NCBI GenBank assembly: GCA_028876495.1
Contig: JAGWRO010000062.1
Coordinates: 124,001 to 188,000, forward strand
From: Bacteroidota bacterium
GTDB taxonomy: Bacteria; Bacteroidota; Bacteroidia; Chitinophagales; Chitinophagaceae
Direction of reading: 5' to 3'
DNA: 64,000 nucleotides
Positions 8,228-17,152 of this stretch are shown one piece after another (position 1 is the stretch's first letter; each line of letters opens with the position of its first letter). Below the pieces are notes generated by a model. It saw only the letters and a list, made by a program, of their open reading frames with translations, was not told where the DNA came from and searched no databases. The translations under genes were made by a program, and so were the position numbers.

Positions 8228-10831
8228 TCACACCTCACGCCTCAGCACCTCCAACGGTGGCCGGTTTAAAATTCCAAAACTATTTATCAGGCCCGTGATT
8301 ATCGTAAGCAGGCAAACCGCCAATGCCAAAATCAGTACAGGCAATAAATTGGGATGAAATGGCGTATCAAAAACATAATGCGCCAATGCCCAGCTTCCGG
8401 CGAGCGCTAAGAGAAACCCGGTGAGCGCAGCCAGCAAGCCAAGGAAAAAATATTCGAGCGCGGTGATGGCCAGTATTCGTTTGCGGCTTGCGCCCAGCGT
8501 TCGCAGCAATACACTTTCCTGCATGCGCTGGTATTTGCTGATCAGGACGGATGAGATCAAAACCACCAATCCTGTGAGAATGCTGAAACCCGCCATGAAG
8601 CGGATCACAAAACCAATCTTATCCATAATTGAATTCAATACACGCAATACCAAACCGAGATCAATGATAGAAACATTCGGATATTGTTGCACCATTTCAC
8701 GCTGAAATTTTGCCGAAACTTCCTGCGAAGGAACTTTGGTAAGTATCACTTCAAACTGCGGCGCATCGTTGATAACTCCTTCAGGAAAAACGATTAAAAA
8801 GTTCGTTCGAATCCGGCTCCAGTCCACTTCCCTGAAACTGCCCACAACGGTTTTGATCATCACGCCCTGCACATTAAAAGTGACGGTATCGCCGATATTA
8901 ATGCCGTTTCTCTTTGCGTAATTTTCTTCCATCGAAATCGGCGGTAGACCTTTGGGCGGCGCGTTTCCTGTCCATTTCCCTTTGGTAATCTTTTCTGTAG
9001 AAGTCAGCGAATCGCGGAAAGTGCAACGGTATTCTCTTGTAAAAAGATACCGTGAATATTTTAGCGTGGAATCTTTTTTAAGATCGGCAGCAGTAATTCC
9101 ATTTACTTCATCGAGCCGCATATTTACGATCGGAATCATTTCCTTTACAGGCAGACCGTTGCCTTTTACCAAATTAGCTACACCTTCTTTCTGGCTGCTT
9201 TGAATATCAAACAAAACCATATTGGGCTGATCTTCACTGGTGGCGATGGTAACGCGACCAAGCAAAATAGATTGTACAAAAAACAACGTGCTGATAAGCG
9301 CCGTTCCAAGTCCGATTGAAATGATGAGAATGGTTGTCTGGTTATTCGGGCGATAAAGATTTGCAAGTCCCTGCCTCCATAAATAACTCCATGAAGAAGG
9401 GAAAAATCGTCTTACCAGCCACATTAATAATCGCGCAATCGCGGCAAGGATTACTAAAGCGGCCGCTATGCTCAGCGTGAAATAAAATGCTTTTTTCCAG
9501 TTGCTCATTTCCAGCCATGAAAAGCCATAAACAAATAAAGCGATGAGGCCATAGATCGACCATTTTATCGGATCTTGTTTTTTGACTGCCGGTTCAAAAG
9601 AAGCGCGCAACGCCTGTAAGGGCGATACTTTACGAATAAAAATCAATGGCAACAAAGCAAACAAAATCGAGATGCCGGTGCCCAAAATAATGCCTTCAAA
9701 AACGGCTGTCCATGAAACACTTGTTGTAATCGTTACTGGCAAAAAATCTTTTAAAACAAAAGGTAGAAATTGTTGTATCGCAACTCCCAGGGCTGCGCCG
9801 GCAATTGAACCGATAAAACCAATGCACACGATCTGCACGAGAAAAATAATAAACGCCTGCGAGGCTTTTGCGCCAAGGCAACGGAGGATGGCAATGGAAT
9901 TTATTTTTTCTTTTACATACACATGCACCGCGCTCGCTACTCCTGTGCATCCAAGCAGCAAAGCGATAAAACCGACGAGTGAAAGAAAACGCGTAAGGTC
10001 GGCAAATGAGCGGCCCGTATCCTCCTTTTGCGTTTCGACAGTATCATAATGGTAATCGTTTGCTTCGAGAACAGGCTTTATCTGGTCTGTCAGTTTTTGT
10101 TCATCAACCGCATGATTGAATTTTATAAAATAATGGTAACTGATGCGGCTGCCTTTTTGCATCAGTTGAGTTTGTTTGAGGTAATGAAGGGGAATGTAAA
10201 CAATCGGGGCGATCGAAGAAGTAAAACCCGTTTGACCCGGCGCATTGATCAACTTTCCTGCAATGGCAAAAGTTACTTCACCCACTTTTATCGAATCGCC
10301 GGGTTTAGCATTAAACTGCAACATAAGCGTTTCATCCACCAAAGCTTCCTGCTTGTTTCTGAAATAAGAAGCTGCAGAAGCAGGTTCGGTTTCCAATGAA
10401 CCGTAATAAGGAAATTGCCCGCTTAGGGCACGCACCTGTATCAATCTTGTTCCGCCATTTTTGAGAAACAAAACCATGGAAGCAAAATTCCGCTGTTGTG
10501 ATTGTTGTCCGCCAAGAGAATCAAGTAGGTTTTGAATTGGTTCAGCAGGTGCTTGATTTCCGGAGATCTCAAGATCGGCGCCAAGCAGTGAAGCTGCCTG
10601 GTTGTTTACTTCGTCGCGCAAATTATTTCCGAGAGAATAAATGGCTACCAGCGCTGCAATGCCGAGAATAATGGAAGAGATAAAAAGAAAAAGACGCGAA
10701 CGGCTTCTGCGGCTGTCGCGCCAGGCCATCTGCAACAGCCATTTGAAATGAAGCGCATTAAGAATTCCGTTATTTTCTTCCTGCCCGAATGATTCGTTCA
10801 GGCGGGTGTTTACTGTATCACTATCGTTCAT
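8228..10831 (-). CDS. ABC transporter permease, FtsX-like (YbbP type)
   Basis: 867 residues with two FtsX-type repeats. A first TM after about residue 40 (LFLFISSIILGIAALVAIYS) is followed by a large MacB-like periplasmic domain, then TM groups near 275-400 (SIAILRCLGAKASQAF is the typical FtsX loop), 425-480, a second periplasmic domain, and a C-terminal three-TM block (SVLLRTLGASRKRILAITAL). Its start overlaps the upstream ATPase gene by four bases (ATGA), so the two are translationally coupled. YbbA-YbbP-type complexes are thought to act in envelope lipid or hydrophobic compound handling; the substrate is not established. The TesA-like esterase gene diverges just upstream, the same gene set as in E. 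coli. Confidence 0.9.
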   Translation of the reverse strand: MNDSDTVNTRLNESFGQEENNGILNALHFKWLLQMAWRDSRRSRSRLFLFISSIILGIAALVAIYSLGNNLRDEVNNQAASLLGADLEISGNQAPAEPIQNLLDSLGGQQSQQRNFASMVLFLKNGGTRLIQVRALSGQFPYYGSLETEPASAASYFRNKQEALVDETLMLQFNAKPGDSIKVGEVTFAIAGKLINAPGQTGFTSSIAPIVYIPLHYLKQTQLMQKGSRISYHYFIKFNHAVDEQKLTDQIKPVLEANDYHYDTVETQKEDTGRSFADLTRFLSLVGFIALLLGCTGVASAVHVYVKEKINSIAILRCLGAKASQAFIIFLVQIVCIGFIGSIAGAALGVAIQQFLPFVLKDFLPVTITTSVSWTAVFEGIILGTGISILFALLPLIFIRKVSPLQALRASFEPAVKKQDPIKWSIYGLIALFVYGFSWLEMSNWKKAFYFTLSIAAALVILAAIARLLMWLVRRFFPSSWSYLWRQGLANLYRPNNQTTILIISIGLGTALISTLFFVQSILLGRVTIATSEDQPNMVLFDIQSSQKEGVANLVKGNGLPVKEMIPIVNMRLDEVNGITAADLKKDSTLKYSRYLFTREYRCTFRDSLTSTEKITKGKWTGNAPPKGLPPISMEENYAKRNGINIGDTVTFNVQGVMIKTVVGSFREVDWSRIRTNFLIVFPEGVINDAPQFEVILTKVPSQEVSAKFQREMVQQYPNVSIIDLGLVLRVLNSIMDKIGFVIRFMAGFSILTGLVVLISSVLISKYQRMQESVLLRTLGASRKRILAITALEYFFLGLLAALTGFLLALAGSWALAHYVFDTPFHPNLLPVLILALAVCLLTIITGLINSFGILNRPPLEVLRREV

Positions 10832-11547
10832 CTTGAATTTTTATGGCCTCCAATGTTGCTATTTATTTTGGTTGGATTATCCGATATAATCCTTCCTCCT
10901 TTTAAATGTATGATTCGCTGCGTTCGCGATGCCAGTTCATCATCATGCGTAACCAAAACCAAAGTTGTTCCTGCTTCCTGGTTCAAACCGAAAATAAGAT
11001 CAACGATTTTTCCGCTGGTTTCTGCATCAAGATTTCCTGTGGGTTCGTCAGCAAATAAAATGGAAGGCCGGTTGGAAAAAGCGCGGGCAATAGAAACTCT
11101 TTGTTGCTCGCCGCCGCTCAATTGCGCCGGGTAATGATGGCTCCTTTCTGCCAGCCCGACTTTATCCAAAAACTCCATGGCACGAGAGCGTACTTTTTTT
11201 TCTCCGCGAAGTTCGAGAGGCACCATTACATTTTCGATTGCCGTTAATGTGGGCAACAATTGAAAGTTTTGAAAAATAAAACCGACATAACGATTTCTTA
11301 CTGCCGCAAGCTGGTCTTCATTTAAACTTTCCAAATGATTTTGTTGTAATTCAACACTCCCGTAAGTAGGTTGGTCAAGCCCTGCAGATAAACCCAGCAA
11401 AGTTGTTTTTCCACTTCCTGATGGGCCGACTATCGACATTGTTGAACCAGCCTCCACTGAAAAGGTGATATTGTCGAGCACCGTTAAAAAGCTGCCCCCA
11501 CTTTTATAATTCTTGGTTACGTTTTGAAGAGAAAGAATGGTTTCCAT
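10828..11547 (-). CDS. ABC transporter ATP-binding protein (LolD/YbbA type)
   Basis: 239 residues from the ATG at 11547 (METILSLQNVTKNY); an upstream in-frame ATG at 11601 adds 18 residues that do not belong to the domain. Walker A is GPSGSGKTTLL, the Q-loop lies at FQNFQLLPTLTAIENV, the signature is LSGGEQQRVSIARAF, Walker B is ILFADEPTGNLD and the H-loop is LVTHD. It energises the FtsX-type permease encoded immediately downstream with a four-base overlap. Confidence 0.93.
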   Translation of the reverse strand: METILSLQNVTKNYKSGGSFLTVLDNITFSVEAGSTMSIVGPSGSGKTTLLGLSAGLDQPTYGSVELQQNHLESLNEDQLAAVRNRYVGFIFQNFQLLPTLTAIENVMVPLELRGEKKVRSRAMEFLDKVGLAERSHHYPAQLSGGEQQRVSIARAFSNRPSILFADEPTGNLDAETSGKIVDLIFGLNQEAGTTLVLVTHDDELASRTQRIIHLKGGRIISDNPTKINSNIGGHKNSR

Positions 11548-11590
11548 TATGATTATTTTTTCCAGGTACCAATTAAAAAATTCATCAGGG

Positions 11591-11598
11591 TATCTTTG
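11591..11598 (+). promoter_or_regulatory. Candidate -7 box for the tesA-like gene
   Basis: TATCTTTG fits the Bacteroidota -7 consensus TAnnTTTG, 57 bases ahead of the esterase start. No clear -33 TTG at the usual distance was seen. Confidence 0.35.
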
Positions 11599-11654
11599 CA
11601 AAAGATAAATGATGAGGATGAAAGTATTTAATAAAAATAATTAATTCTGTTTTA

Positions 11655-12359
11655 ATGTTTACAACTTCCCGTTTTACCGGCCCTATAATCAAAAGAATTT
11701 TCTGGTTCTTTTTAATGTTAGCCTTTGTTTCCTGCAATAATAATAAGACGCCTAAAGCCACTCAAAACCAGCAAGTTTTAAAAGATACCACTGTTTCCGT
11801 TTCTGTAAAAAAGAAAACCATCCTTTTTTTTGGAAACAGCCTTACCGCCGGTTATGGAGTTGATCCATCAGAAGCGTATCCGGCTTTAATACAGGATAAA
11901 ATAGATTCTCTCGGATTGAATTATAAGGTTGTCAACGCGGGCGTAAGCGGCGAAACTACAGCCGATGGAAACAGCCGTATTGACTGGATTTTGAAACAGC
12001 CGATTGATATTTTTGTGTTGGAATTGGGTGGCAATGACGGTTTGCGCGGCATTCCTTTGTCGGAAACCAAAAAGAATCTTCAATCCATTATTGATAAAGT
12101 GAAAGCTAAATATCCAAACGTGAAGATTGTGTTGGAAGGAATGCAAATTCCTCCAAATATGGGTCCGGCGTACACTTCAAAGTTTAAAGAAATTTATCCG
12201 GCGATGGCAAAAGAAAATCACATTGACCTTGTTCCTTTTTTGTTGAAAGGTGTTGGCGGTGATCCCAAACTCAATCAACGCGATGGCATTCATCCAACTG
12301 CCGAAGGGCATAAGATCGTTGCGCAAAATGTATGGGAGATTTTGAAGAAAGATTTGTAG
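11655..12359 (+). CDS. tesA: Arylesterase/lysophospholipase-like SGNH hydrolase (TesA family), lipoprotein
   Basis: 234 residues. The N-terminus carries a lipoprotein signal (FFLMLAFVSCNNN). SGNH blocks are visible: block I FFGNSLTAGYGVDP with the nucleophilic Ser, block II VNAGVSGETTADG with Gly, block III LELGGNDGLRG with Asn, and block V RDGIHPTAEGH with the catalytic Asp-His. TesA-type enzymes hydrolyse acyl thioesters and aryl or lysophospholipid esters in the periplasm. The gene is divergent from the YbbA/YbbP-like transporter genes, which supports an orthologous arrangement. Confidence 0.9.
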   Translation: MFTTSRFTGPIIKRIFWFFLMLAFVSCNNNKTPKATQNQQVLKDTTVSVSVKKKTILFFGNSLTAGYGVDPSEAYPALIQDKIDSLGLNYKVVNAGVSGETTADGNSRIDWILKQPIDIFVLELGGNDGLRGIPLSETKKNLQSIIDKVKAKYPNVKIVLEGMQIPPNMGPAYTSKFKEIYPAMAKENHIDLVPFLLKGVGGDPKLNQRDGIHPTAEGHKIVAQNVWEILKKDL

Positions 12360-12387
12360 AGTTTATAGTTCAAAGTTTATAGTTCAA
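12360..12387 (+). repeat. Two 14-nt tandem repeats
   Basis: AGTTTATAGTTCAA occurs twice in a row immediately after the tesA stop codon. A related stretch in the other orientation occurs near 33865-33895 (CTAAACTTTGAACTAACTATA-like). Slippage-type intergenic repeat; no function is implied. Confidence 0.6.
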
Positions 12388-12550
12388 AGAAAAAAATGAT
12401 TAATCAGAACACGATAAAACTGCTTTATTTAAACAATCGTTCTAACTTTATTAAACTGTCCTGATTAACAATCTATCCGTCCTAAAAAAACTTACAGGTA
12501 AGGCAACCTTTATCTGTGATATTACGATTCCTAACCAGAAACTTTTACTA

Positions 12551-13135
12551 TTGTTATCAGCAAAAGAATTGAACATCCATATCAGGGGTTGTGCCCGTAA
12601 CCAAAGAGAGAGCCAGAAAAAAATCTATAACTCTTTCTACAGTTATGGTATGTCTGTTTGTTTGCGGTATGCAAAGCGAAATGAAGATGCTGTAGAGATT
12701 TACAATGATAGCTTCCTGAAAATATTTAAAGAAATCTATCACTACAAACCTTTATACGCTGATGAGGTAAATTCATTTAAAGGTTGGATAAGGAAGATAA
12801 TGATTTATACCGCTATCGATCATTGCAGAAAAAATAACAAGCATTCTTTTACAACTGATTTTGAAACATCGGTGATTTATATTCCGCAAAACGAAGAAAA
12901 TGCTTTAGACCGTATTTCGTATGAAGAGATCATCTCTGCTATACAACAACTTTCACCAGCTTACAGAACAGTTCTTAACCTGTTTATTATTGACGGCTTT
13001 ACACATGACGAAATTGCGAAGCAACTTGATATTTCGGTGGGTACTTCCAAATCAAATCTTTTTAAAGCGCGACAGCAATTACAACAAATTTTAAAAAACG
13101 AAAACAAAATACAAATAGCTAAAAATGTGGGATGA
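12551..13135 (+). CDS. ECF-type RNA polymerase sigma factor
   Basis: About 194 residues if the TTG at 12551 is used; no ATG lies in frame near the expected N-terminus, and that TTG puts the protein at normal length for the family. Sigma region 2 is seen around YGMSVCLRYAKRNEDAVEIYNDSFLKIF, with RAW-like SFKGWIRKIM, and region 4 around SPAYRTVLNLFIIDGFTHDEIAKQL with a helix-turn-helix (DISVGTSKSNLFKARQQL). Its last 11 bases overlap the next gene, whose product has an anti-sigma-like N-terminus. Such pairs usually control a small envelope regulon. Confidence 0.88.
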   Translation: MLSAKELNIHIRGCARNQRESQKKIYNSFYSYGMSVCLRYAKRNEDAVEIYNDSFLKIFKEIYHYKPLYADEVNSFKGWIRKIMIYTAIDHCRKNNKHSFTTDFETSVIYIPQNEENALDRISYEEIISAIQQLSPAYRTVLNLFIIDGFTHDEIAKQLDISVGTSKSNLFKARQQLQQILKNENKIQIAKNVG

Positions 13136-14414
13136 AGAAAACGATAAAAGAATAAAAGACGCGGCAGAAAATTTTCAGCCAGCTTTCGATGAGAACGCAT
13201 GGCAGAAAATGGAGCAAGTGCTCGACAAAAACCTTCCACAAAAGAAGGACAGGAAAAGACTTTTCTTTTTACTTCCTTTTGTTTTGATTCTGGCTGGTTT
13301 TATTTTCTTTATCTTTTTCTATCACAATAGCGATAAAAATTTATTACTATCGAATGTTCCTGTAAATGCCCCGATAAATACCGATCCGGCAAAAGAAAAA
13401 CCGGGTAATGAAAAGACTGCAACTTCACTGAATCTTTTAAAAAATAATAAAAAAGCAATTGCAACAACCGGAAATGATTTTAAGAAGAAAAAGGTAACGG
13501 TTAATTATGAAAATAGAAACGCAGTGAATGATTTGGTAAAAAGCAATAATCAATATAAAACTGATGATAAAAGTATTTCTCCCGATGAAGCACAAAACGG
13601 AGCATTACAACCCGGTAAAAATGCAGGAGAAAGTAAACCAACAAATTCGTCAAATTCTGATTTTGCAGATAAGAATGATCAGCTATCAAATATTTCAAAA
13701 GCTGAGTCAAAACAACCGGCTTCAGAAAAAAATATTTCTCAAATAAGTGATGAAACAACCCCGCCAAAAGTGAATCAGAAACCTCTAAAACAAAAAGTAA
13801 AAAAGCATGAAAGTTTTATAAATGATTTTAGTTTGAGTTTTTCTGCAGGGCCTGGAGTAAGTGCCGTTGGCAATAATGAAGGCAAGCTGACACTGGATTT
13901 CGGGATAGGCATAGGCTACAGTTTTTCAGAACATTTTGGTGTTCGTGCCGGAATTTTTATTTCTAAGAAAATCTATTCGACAACTCCTGAACAATACAAT
14001 CTGCCTGGTGGGAACTATAATTATCTTGAAAAGATTAATGCCAACTGTAACGTCATTGACCTTCCTTTGAATATTGATTATTACTTTAATCAAAAAGGAA
14101 AACATAATTGGTTTGTATCTGCAGGACTTTCATCTTACCTGATGAAAAAGGAAAGTTATGATTACGTTTACAAAACGCCGGGAGGGCAGGTGTACAATAA
14201 AGACTGGACAATTAAGAATCAAAACGAACATTTCTTTTCTATATTAAATCTTTCAGCAGGGTATCAATATTTTCTAAACAAACGCTTTTCATTGGCAGTA
14301 CAGCCTTATATCGATTTACCGCTTACAGGCATAGGAGCAGGAAAAGTAAAACTAAATAGCGGAGGAATTTTGTTTACTGTAAAAGCAAAACCTTTTTTGA
14401 AGAAAGCGAAATAA
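13125..14414 (+). CDS. Membrane-anchored protein with C-terminal outer-membrane beta-barrel-like domain, coupled to sigma factor
   Basis: 429 residues. A short N-terminal cytoplasmic part (MWDEENDKRIKDAAENFQPA, with FDENAWQKM) is followed by one strong TM segment (46-66), a long Lys/Asn/Ser/Gln-rich linker (about 70-225) and a C-terminal beta-rich domain (from about 230: FSLSFSAGPGVSAVG, GIGIGYSFSEHFGVRAGIFIS, FSLAVQPYIDLPLTGIG) like OmpA/PorT-type barrels. Overlap with the sigma gene implies co-translation. An anti-sigma role for the N-terminus is an inference from position and architecture; the domain could not be assigned to a named family. Confidence 0.65.
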   Translation: MWDEENDKRIKDAAENFQPAFDENAWQKMEQVLDKNLPQKKDRKRLFFLLPFVLILAGFIFFIFFYHNSDKNLLLSNVPVNAPINTDPAKEKPGNEKTATSLNLLKNNKKAIATTGNDFKKKKVTVNYENRNAVNDLVKSNNQYKTDDKSISPDEAQNGALQPGKNAGESKPTNSSNSDFADKNDQLSNISKAESKQPASEKNISQISDETTPPKVNQKPLKQKVKKHESFINDFSLSFSAGPGVSAVGNNEGKLTLDFGIGIGYSFSEHFGVRAGIFISKKIYSTTPEQYNLPGGNYNYLEKINANCNVIDLPLNIDYYFNQKGKHNWFVSAGLSSYLMKKESYDYVYKTPGGQVYNKDWTIKNQNEHFFSILNLSAGYQYFLNKRFSLAVQPYIDLPLTGIGAGKVKLNSGGILFTVKAKPFLKKAK

Positions 14415-14448
14415 GAAATCTGAATAATTTAATTACTACATTTATAAA

Positions 14449-15342
14449 TTAATAGTGTTTTTTCTTTAACTGAAAAACCCTTGAAATATTGAAACCGAAC
14501 AATATATTCCCATCTTCCCACTGGTTGGTAGTTTCTGAAATAAATGACTTTTCGGTCATGCCGATGGAATTGGTGAAATGCAATTGGAAAACGTGACCTC
14601 CCGTTCCAAGATCAATTCCAAAAGACAAAACGTTATGTGCTGCACTTCCATTATCATTCAGCCGATAATAATATTCACCATTAATATTTAATCTTTTAGA
14701 AATCCTTCTTGTCGCAGCAAATCCAATAGCAGCAATATTCAGATCAACATGTGCAAAAGAAATTTTGTCTGCATGAATAAAGGTGGGCATCAGTTGCAGA
14801 GAAAATTTTTCAGAAAACTTTTTAGCAATCAGTAATTGCATAACCCATGAAACCCGGTCGCTGAACAATGTTTTTTCCGCATTAAATTGTTTTAAAGTAT
14901 TAATGGCGATCGTCGGGACAAATGATAAACTAAGAGGCATATTTACTTCTCCTGTGGATTGTTTTAGCAGCCTGATTTTGAAAAAGGCATCATACGTTTT
15001 TTGATAAACAGAATGGCCCGCACCAATCATAATGTTGTTCGTAATGCCATAATCAAAACCTAACCTCATTACTGCAGCATCCAGCCCTAAAAAATTATAA
15101 AGTCCGCTATTGATCGGATCGAACCGGTGTGAAATTCTTACATCCAGTACGTGTGCCGGCAGATTTACAATTGAATGTCCATCAACCACACGAGTGTATT
15201 TAAAAGTATTTTCTATGTAATTCGTCTTATTTATTTCCGATTCATGAATCAATTCCCTGAGCAGTTCTGTAGAATCCTGGGCAAATGCTGCGGAAGACAA
15301 ACTTGACAAGGCGATGATTGCCAATATAGGAGGGAATCGCAT
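14449..15342 (-). CDS. DUF5777 family beta-barrel protein
   Basis: 297 residues with a cleavable signal peptide (LAIIALSSLSSAAFAQ). The mature part is beta-rich: STELLRELIHE, then NLPAHVLDVRISHRFDP, GLDAAVMRLGFDYGITNNIMIG, and a C-terminal strand ending in phenylalanine-rich residues (NILFGFNISRVFQL). This pattern is that of DUF5777, a family of predicted outer-membrane barrels without known ligand. It is the last gene of a minus-strand group with YceI, an OB-fold protein and a cupredoxin. Confidence 0.7.
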   Translation of the reverse strand: MRFPPILAIIALSSLSSAAFAQDSTELLRELIHESEINKTNYIENTFKYTRVVDGHSIVNLPAHVLDVRISHRFDPINSGLYNFLGLDAAVMRLGFDYGITNNIMIGAGHSVYQKTYDAFFKIRLLKQSTGEVNMPLSLSFVPTIAINTLKQFNAEKTLFSDRVSWVMQLLIAKKFSEKFSLQLMPTFIHADKISFAHVDLNIAAIGFAATRRISKRLNINGEYYYRLNDNGSAAHNVLSFGIDLGTGGHVFQLHFTNSIGMTEKSFISETTNQWEDGNILFGFNISRVFQLKKKHY

Positions 15343-15368
15343 AAGTATGAGTTTTATAAATGGAGAAT

Positions 15369-15917
15369 TTATTTTTTTTGATAACTGCAGTTGATCTTAA
15401 TTTGAATTTTCTCTGAAATTTTATTGGAGACAATTGTAGGAATTTTTATGTCGTAATCCTTTACAAAAACAGTAAAAGAAGAATAGGCTGAAATTGTTGC
15501 TTTGCTGATAATGATTGCGCCATTTGCGGTTATATTTTTAGTGATTCCATGAATGGTGAGATCACCTTTTACCATCACCGGGTAATTGCCATCTTTAGTA
15601 AAATCGACTTTATTAATGTTGATCAAAGTTCCCTTAAAAGAGGAGCGTGGATATGTATCACTTTCGATATAATTCTCATTGAAGTCTTCTTCCATTTTAG
15701 CTTTCGGAAAATGAAACGCATTGTTGAGTAAGGAAAATTCAATTTGCCCGCTTTGGATATTTAAAACACTTATCACCTGGTTGTTGTCGGCTTCAATATC
15801 CTGTAACGGGCTTTTTGAAAAAAAGGAAATACTTCCGTTTTTGGTGTAATAAAGCTGGCCGTTTGCTTGTTGTAAAACGAATAAAAAGAGAATGAATGAA
15901 AAAAGATTTCTTTTCAT
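15369..15917 (-). CDS. YceI-like periplasmic protein
   Basis: 182 residues with signal peptide (FSFILFLFVLQQANGQ). YceI features include the ISFFSKSPLQDIEA start, an extended barrel strand pattern, YIESDTYPRSSFKGTL and VKGDLTIHGITKNI, the last being the most recognisable YceI motif. YceI proteins are lipocalin-like barrels binding polyisoprenoid or amphiphilic molecules; in Bacteroidota many sit next to cytochromes or DUF5777 genes. It is nine bases downstream of the OB-fold gene and 26 ahead of DUF5777, so probably one operon. Confidence 0.85.
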   Translation of the reverse strand: MKRNLFSFILFLFVLQQANGQLYYTKNGSISFFSKSPLQDIEADNNQVISVLNIQSGQIEFSLLNNAFHFPKAKMEEDFNENYIESDTYPRSSFKGTLININKVDFTKDGNYPVMVKGDLTIHGITKNITANGAIIISKATISAYSSFTVFVKDYDIKIPTIVSNKISEKIQIKINCSYQKK

Positions 15918-15926
15918 TTGAAAGTT

Positions 15927-16367
15927 TTAAAATGTTGTGTAACATCTCGTCAAAAAAACATCCCCCGGCAATCCTAAGTCTTCATCCGTGCTGATGTAGC
16001 CAATGCATATTCCTTTTATTTCAATAGTATCACCGGCTTTAATTTTCGTACTGTTTTCTTCCATCGTGCAATTAACAGAAGCATCTGGAATATGGGTTTG
16101 TAACAAGATCACCTGCGCTCCCTCGCGGTTTTTCTGAATTTGTTTTACTTTGCCAATAACTGCAACTATTTTATTCACAAAGAGAGATTTCGTTTTTGTG
16201 CTATCATGTGATAGTGCCCTGTAAAGATCAACAGCATTGATTTCTACAGCAGTGGCATCTTTTATATTTCGATGAGGTTTGTTCCAAATAATAAAGCCAA
16301 TGAATGCCACTGTTGAAAATGCCATAATGGTGAACAGGATAATATTGATCAGGAGCTTCTTTCGCAT
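15927..16367 (-). CDS. Membrane-anchored OB-fold (tRNA_anti-like) protein
   Basis: 146 residues: one N-terminal TM segment (INIILFTIMAFSTVAFIGFI) followed by a periplasmic domain with the tRNA_anti-like OB-fold pattern (AVEINAVDLYRAL, NKIVAVIGKVKQIQ, VNCTMEE, IKAGDTIEIKGICIGY). The fold name reflects structure only; no nucleic-acid role is implied. It is encoded between a cupredoxin and a YceI protein, and the function is unknown. Confidence 0.7.
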   Translation of the reverse strand: MRKKLLINIILFTIMAFSTVAFIGFIIWNKPHRNIKDATAVEINAVDLYRALSHDSTKTKSLFVNKIVAVIGKVKQIQKNREGAQVILLQTHIPDASVNCTMEENSTKIKAGDTIEIKGICIGYISTDEDLGLPGDVFLTRCYTTF

Positions 16368-16481
16368 GGCCAGTAATTTTTATTTTGAAAAGCCGGGCTC
16401 ATAATGACACCCGGCAGTTTTCCAATCCATGAGATTGAGGGACACGTTAATAATTATTGCCAGGACTCTAAAACGAAAAAA

Positions 16482-16841
16482 CTATTGTGTAACAACAAGC
16501 GTAGCTTTCATGGTTGCATGAAAATTACAGTGATAGGCAAAGGAGCCTACTGTATTAGCGGTGTATGAAAATGACTTGCCGTATTCTATAGAGCCACTGT
16601 TGAAACTTACTCCATCATCCGACGTAACAGTGTGCGCCATTGGATCATTATTTGTCCAGGTAACGGTGCTTCCCACTTTCACCGTTGTTGTTGCAGGGAA
16701 AGCCATGCCTGAAATTGCGATGCTGTTTGGATTGTTGTTATTGCCACCACCGCCTGTTGAGTAGGTTTTAGATTTTGAACAGGAGAAAAATGCAATTGAT
16801 AACCCAGTTGCAATAAAGATTGCAAAATATTTTGTTTTCAT
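16482..16841 (-). CDS. Plastocyanin-like cupredoxin lipoprotein
   Basis: 119 residues. A lipoprotein signal (GLSIAFFSCSKSK) precedes a Gly/Asn-rich linker and a single cupredoxin domain. Type-1 copper ligands are all visible: His in DPMAHTVTSDD, and Cys, His and Met in FAYHCNFHATMKATL. It is therefore expected to carry electrons in the periplasm. It heads the minus-strand group with the OB-fold, YceI and DUF5777 genes, 114 bases upstream of the OB-fold gene. Confidence 0.85.
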   Translation of the reverse strand: MKTKYFAIFIATGLSIAFFSCSKSKTYSTGGGGNNNNPNSIAISGMAFPATTTVKVGSTVTWTNNDPMAHTVTSDDGVSFNSGSIEYGKSFSYTANTVGSFAYHCNFHATMKATLVVTQ

Positions 16842-17152
16842 GATTTAATTTTTGTTTAAAAAAGTTGACCGGTAGTACAATAAAATTTTATCGTGTTTCT
16901 GCTATGTAATCGAAAACTTTTGCAAAAGAGTTGCCTCTTTTATTGGTGGTATGAAATTTTTGCAGATGAGGTATATTAATCCTGAGAGTTTACTAAGATG
17001 TGAAAAGAAGATTTTGAGTCAGCAGTTTTTTTTGCTGGCAGCGTTTTGAAATACAACCATATAGCATTGGGTATAAAGGAAGAAAAAGAGGACCTGGAGG
17101 AATATACTTAAAAGATTAGACAGTAAACAAACTTTTAGTCCAAATTTTAATT
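16842..17152. other. Intergenic region
   Basis: About 310 bases between the cupredoxin start and the glpF stop. A weak, degenerate match to the dispersed repeat (AGTAAAC at 17122, then TTTTAATT after the same spacing) lies just before the glpF stop. Nothing else was recognised. Confidence 0.35.

Noticed and set aside
9582-10049. 155-codon plus-strand ORF inside the permease gene
   Set aside because: Antisense shadow of the permease frame with basic, low-complexity composition and no recognisable domain.
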